Source of the DNA: Candidatus Leptofilum gracile
Lineage (GTDB): Bacteria > Chloroflexota > Anaerolineae > Promineifilales > Promineifilaceae
Length of the DNA: 64,000 bases
Assembly: GCA_016713825.1 (NCBI GenBank)
Contig: JADJOJ010000005.1
Coordinates: 62,001-126,000 of the forward strand
Direction: 5' to 3'
The position numbers and the translations under genes are program-made. Shown here in pieces: positions 61,137 through 64,000 of this stretch. Under the pieces are notes generated by a model. The model ran no database searches and had not been told where the DNA came from. It worked only from the letters and a program-made list of their open reading frames with translations. Each line of letters starts with the position of its first letter. Position 1 is the stretch's first letter.

Positions 61137-62024
61137 ATGCGCTTCAATAAAGACCGCATGCTTGCCGTTGCCCTGGTTTCCCCCTCAATTTTGGCCGTTT
61201 TCATTTTTGTGTATGGCTTTATAGCGTGGTCGGGGCGGGTTTCGCTGAGCGAATGGGTAGGATTGCTGCCCAACTACGAATGGGCCGGGTTTTCTAACTA
61301 CGCCAACTTGCTGCAAGACCCTCGCTTTCAAATTGATATTCGCAACACGGTTATTTTTACCGTTCTTTTTGTGGGTGGTTCGCTGTTGGTTGGCCTGGGG
61401 CTGGCGGTTTTGCTGGATCAAGGATTGCGCGGGGAATCGTTTTTCCGCAGCTTATTTCTTTTTCCCATGGCGATTTCGTTTATTGTGACAGGTGTCGTCT
61501 GGCGCTGGCTGATGAATCCGGCTACCGGCAGCCGCATTAGCGGACTCAATTTGCTGTTTGATAATTTGGGCCTTGATTTCCTGATTAGCCGATGGCACAC
61601 AACGCCGCAATGGGGCATTGCCGCCATCGCCATTCCAGCAATCTGGCAGATGTCTGGGTATACAATGGCGCTGTACCTGGGCGGGTTGCGCGCAATTCCT
61701 GAATCCATTCGGGAAGCGGCTCGTGTGGACGGGGCGACAGAGCTTCAGATTTATCGCTTTCAAATTTTGCCCATGCTACGGCCGATTACCCTCAGCGCCA
61801 TGATTATTTTAGGCCACATTTCGCTAAAAGTGTTTGACTTGATTGTGGCCATGGCGGGCAAGCAGGTGGCGCTAGATGTGCCCGCGATTTACATGTGGAC
61901 GACTACCTTTGATGGGAACTTCTATAATCGCGGGGCGGCCATTGGCATGATGCTGCTTTTGAGTGTGGCGGTGCTGGTGATTCCTTATTTGTGGTACACG
62001 TTACGCACGGAGGCCAAAGTATGA
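61137..62024 (+). CDS. Sugar ABC importer permease (MalF-like)
   Basis: A 295-residue permease with six TM helices (about 10-30, 75-95, 105-125, 155-175, 215-235, 262-284). The coupling motif EAARVDGATELQIYRFQILPML marks the MalF/UgpA group. TAAGGAG precedes ATG 61137. The stop overlaps the next start (ATGA). Confidence 0.9.
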   Translation: MRFNKDRMLAVALVSPSILAVFIFVYGFIAWSGRVSLSEWVGLLPNYEWAGFSNYANLLQDPRFQIDIRNTVIFTVLFVGGSLLVGLGLAVLLDQGLRGESFFRSLFLFPMAISFIVTGVVWRWLMNPATGSRISGLNLLFDNLGLDFLISRWHTTPQWGIAAIAIPAIWQMSGYTMALYLGGLRAIPESIREAARVDGATELQIYRFQILPMLRPITLSAMIILGHISLKVFDLIVAMAGKQVALDVPAIYMWTTTFDGNFYNRGAAIGMMLLLSVAVLVIPYLWYTLRTEAKV

Positions 62025-62866
62025 CGACCTTAACTCCCCCTCGCCGCGAAAAGAAAAGCCAAAGAAAGCTGCTGCTGTACATCCCGCTTTTGCTGGCGAC
62101 TGCTTTTTACTTAATTCCGCTCTATTTGATGCTAAATACCGGCTTCAAAAGTTTTGCCGAAGTGGATTTGCAAACGATGTGGCGGCTGCCGTCTGGGCTG
62201 CATTTTGATAACTTTACGGCCGCTTTTGAACAACTAGCCCCTGCTTTATGGAACAGCATCCGCCTGGTGATTCCGGCCGCGTTTATTTCTTCTGTACTTG
62301 GCTCCATCAATGGCTTTGTGCTGGCGCGGTGGAAGTTTCGCGGCGCAGACTTCATCTTCCCCTTTTTACTGTTTGGCATGTTTATTCCTTACCAAAGCAT
62401 TTTGATTCCGCTGGTGGAGTTTATGCGGGACATTAACTTGTACGGGGGTGTCCCCGGTTTGGTGCTGACGCACGTCATCTACGGCATTCCCATTACAACG
62501 CTGACGTTTCGCAACTATTATGCCACCGTGCCAAATGAGTTAGTCGAGTCGGCGCGGATTGATGGGGCTGGCTTGCTGGAAACATACTGGAACATTTTGC
62601 TGCCGCTTTCGATTCCCAGCTTTGTGGTGGTTCTGATTTGGCAGTTTACCTCAGCCTGGAATGACTTTTTGTTTGCGGTGGTTTTAACCAGCCCGGCAAA
62701 CTGGCCCATTACCGTGGCCTTGAACAATATGGCGGGCAGCCAAATTATTGAGTGGAATGTGCAGATGGCCGGGGCGTTTATTGCCGCGCTGCCGACGCTG
62801 CTGGTTTATATTTTCCTGGGTCGGTATTTCCTGCGGGGTTTGCTGGCCGGCGCTTTGAAAGGCTAA
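62021..62866 (+). CDS. Sugar ABC importer permease (MalG-like)
   Basis: 281 residues from ATG 62021, overlapping the upstream stop. Basic N-terminus, six TM helices, and the coupling motif ESARIDGAGLLETYWNILLPLS of the MalG/UgpE group. A terminator follows 50 bp after the stop, closing the operon. Confidence 0.9.
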   Translation: MTTLTPPRREKKSQRKLLLYIPLLLATAFYLIPLYLMLNTGFKSFAEVDLQTMWRLPSGLHFDNFTAAFEQLAPALWNSIRLVIPAAFISSVLGSINGFVLARWKFRGADFIFPFLLFGMFIPYQSILIPLVEFMRDINLYGGVPGLVLTHVIYGIPITTLTFRNYYATVPNELVESARIDGAGLLETYWNILLPLSIPSFVVVLIWQFTSAWNDFLFAVVLTSPANWPITVALNNMAGSQIIEWNVQMAGAFIAALPTLLVYIFLGRYFLRGLLAGALKG

Positions 62867-63217
62867 ACCTTAGCGCAGCTGTTTTTGACGCAAAAATAAA
62901 ATGATTTTTTAGAGGCAAAGAATTTGAAGTTTTCCCTTCAATTCTTTGCTTTTTTGCGTCTTTGCGGTGTGGGTGATTAGCTGGGGGCAATACGGCCGTT
63001 GTTTTCTACCGTAGTCGGGCAGCCAAAATAGTTGAGAAACAGTGTTAGTTTGAATTATACTAACCTCAGGGGTTTTAAATGTCGCTATAGGGTCAGCTTT
63101 TGCCCATACAGATAAAACGCTCAATTTTATTCACAACATGACGGCGGAATGGATGATAGACCTGAAAATGGTTTGTGTTATCAACGTTGTCATGTTTCCG
63201 ATCCGCAAGGGGGAAAA
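62867..63217. other. Intergenic region after the sugar ABC operon
   Basis: This 351-bp spacer holds the operon terminator (62915-62955), a TTTTGCGTCTTTGCGG-type dispersed word, one ACGGCCGT palindrome near 62992, and an AT-rich stretch near 63030-63070 that may carry the promoter of the lipoprotein. No gene was seen. Confidence 0.5.
62915..62955 (+). terminator. Terminator of the sugar ABC operon
   Basis: GCAAAGAATTTGAA and TTCAATTCTTTGC pair into a 13-14-bp stem around TTTTCCC-type loop bases, followed by six T. Confidence 0.8.
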
Positions 63218-63937
63218 ATGAACCTGAAATTGCTAATTTTGTGTTTGAGTTTGCTGTTTTTTGTTGCGTGTGCGGGCGAGCCAGTGGAAGTCACTAGAAT
63301 CGTTGAAAACGATGTTGAAGTGACGAGAGTTGTGGAAGTAACGAGAGAAGTTGTTCAAGAAGTGGAAGTCACTCGTGAAGTTGAACTCCCGGTGGAAGTT
63401 ATAACTGAGGTTGAGGTAGAAGTGACTAGAATTGTAGAGGTAGAGGTGGAGGTAACGGCCGTTCCTACCCAAACACCCACGCCTTTACCCACAAATACAC
63501 CAGCGCCTGCTACATCCAGTCAAGACACCTCAGCACCACCACCGGCAGCAGAACCCAATCTGGAAGAAACGTTATTGAATACGATGGTGCAAACGCGCTC
63601 CAATATGCAAAATTTTGGCGGCATGATCGACACTGCTTTGAACAGTGGCGGCATTAGTTGTGAGGCCGTTGTAGAAACATATGATAATGTTGTCTTGGCT
63701 CCTACCTTTGACGTAAGTGGCGCCAGCCCAGCTGTGCAAGGTGCCTACGGCTCTTATCGAGCGGCAATAGATGTATTTGGCACTGGAGCCAGGGATATGG
63801 CAGAGAATTGCCGTACCGCAATCACCAATAACTCTGGTACCTCCATCGGCTTCCAGCAATGGGGTTTGGCCAGACAGCAAGTGAACAATGCTATTGACAT
63901 TATTCATCCCGCTATCCAGAGTTTAGGTGGCGATTAA
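63218..63937 (+). CDS. Lipoprotein with V-E-V-T-R repeats
   Basis: About 239 residues from ATG 63218, with AAGGGGG upstream. The signal peptide ends in FFVACAG, a lipobox. Residues about 25-90 are a run of about ten heptad-like units of V-E-V-T-R/E-V, probably a stiff stalk, followed by a Thr/Pro linker (TPTPLPTNTPAPA). The C-terminal domain (about 120-239) is helical with cysteines in GGISCEAV and ENCRTAI that may pair. Such stalk lipoproteins are common in Chloroflexota; the function of the head is unknown. Confidence 0.75.
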   Translation: MNLKLLILCLSLLFFVACAGEPVEVTRIVENDVEVTRVVEVTREVVQEVEVTREVELPVEVITEVEVEVTRIVEVEVEVTAVPTQTPTPLPTNTPAPATSSQDTSAPPPAAEPNLEETLLNTMVQTRSNMQNFGGMIDTALNSGGISCEAVVETYDNVVLAPTFDVSGASPAVQGAYGSYRAAIDVFGTGARDMAENCRTAITNNSGTSIGFQQWGLARQQVNNAIDIIHPAIQSLGGD

Positions 63938-63959
63938 CAGAATTCCCCGATTTGCGTAG

Positions 63960-63999
63960 ATGTCCCCGGAAACTACTCATGGCAAGTTTCCGGGGACAT
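63960..63999. terminator. Strong hairpin after the lipoprotein gene
   Basis: ATGTCCCCGGAAAC (63960-63973) and GTTTCCGGGGACAT (63986-63999) form a perfect 14-bp stem with a 12-base loop. The window ends here, so a following T run cannot be judged. Confidence 0.6.
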
Positions 64000-64000
64000 T

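Larger units (their letters stand above)
91..63462. repeat. Highly iterated palindrome ACGGCCGT, dispersed
   Basis: The 8-bp palindrome ACGGCCGT, most often extended to AACGGCCGTT, recurs about 110 times by my manual count between 91 and 63462, roughly one per 580 bp. One or two copies are expected by chance for this base composition. Copies lie mostly inside genes, on both coding strands and in all three frames, giving recurrent tripeptides T-A-V, N-G-R and R-P-F/S/Y in unrelated proteins. This indicates selection or biased insertion at the DNA level, not protein level. It recalls HIP1 (GCGATCGC) of cyanobacteria, with a different sequence. Longest gap seen: about 59.35-62.99 kb. Confidence 0.9.

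Overview
The window looks like chromosomal DNA of a member of the Chloroflexota, probably Anaerolineae- or Caldilineae-like. The grounds are the many secreted proteins with Thr/Pro 'TPTP' linkers, lipoproteins with V-E-V-T-R repeats, a DUF2723 membrane protein, very large GAF/PAS hybrid kinases, and GC-rich coding DNA. Taxonomy is inferred from protein style only. No rRNA, tRNA, CRISPR array, transposase or phage gene was seen.

Layout. 0-12 kb: PAQR-type protein fragment, DUF2723 membrane protein, a WD40-like membrane protein, an M23 peptidase lipoprotein, a response regulator broken by a stop codon, a lytic transglycosylase, a zinc phospholipase-like protein, a uridine-kinase-family protein and a GT39-like glycosyltransferase. 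12.5-17.1 kb: a hybrid kinase and a REC-kinase on the + strand. 17.5-25.6 kb (- strand): an archaellum (archaeal flagellum) operon in archaeal gene order: archaellin arlB, an ArlC/D/E-like protein, ArlG-like, ArlF-like, ArlH, ArlI, ArlJ, an unknown one-TM protein and a GxGD prepilin/preflagellin peptidase carrying a homopolymer frameshift. 25.9-31.8 kb (- strand): an OmpR-type regulator, a second REC-kinase paralogue, a PAS protein and a second large hybrid kinase. The archaellum operon is therefore flanked on both sides by related two-component modules. 32-38 kb: PilN/PilO-like envelope proteins with PPC, BACON-like and LysM domains, unknown proteins, a divergent methylaspartate-ammonia-lyase-like protein and a CBS-ACT protein. 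39-45.2 kb: a peptide ABC importer. 46-59.5 kb: a DUF3048 lipoprotein, a PAS/GAF hybrid kinase, two citrate-synthase-family genes around a threonine/serine dehydratase, an EamA transporter with a His-rich tail, and a kinase coupled to an HTH-REC regulator. 59.7-62.9 kb: a sugar ABC importer. 63.2 kb: a repeat-rich lipoprotein.

The most notable system is the archaellum: a rotary, ATP-driven motility filament of archaeal type encoded as one operon in a bacterium. I recall reports of archaella in some Chloroflexota but cannot check them here; the ArlC/D/E-like protein with an internal repeat and the small membrane protein after arlJ look least described.

A second genome-scale signal is the palindrome ACGGCCGT (usually AACGGCCGTT). 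I counted about 110 copies by eye, where one or two are expected by chance. It resembles the HIP1 phenomenon of cyanobacteria but with another sequence. Spacers also carry several families of short hairpin repeats, and many first genes have a -10 box 5-9 nt before ATG, suggesting leaderless mRNAs.
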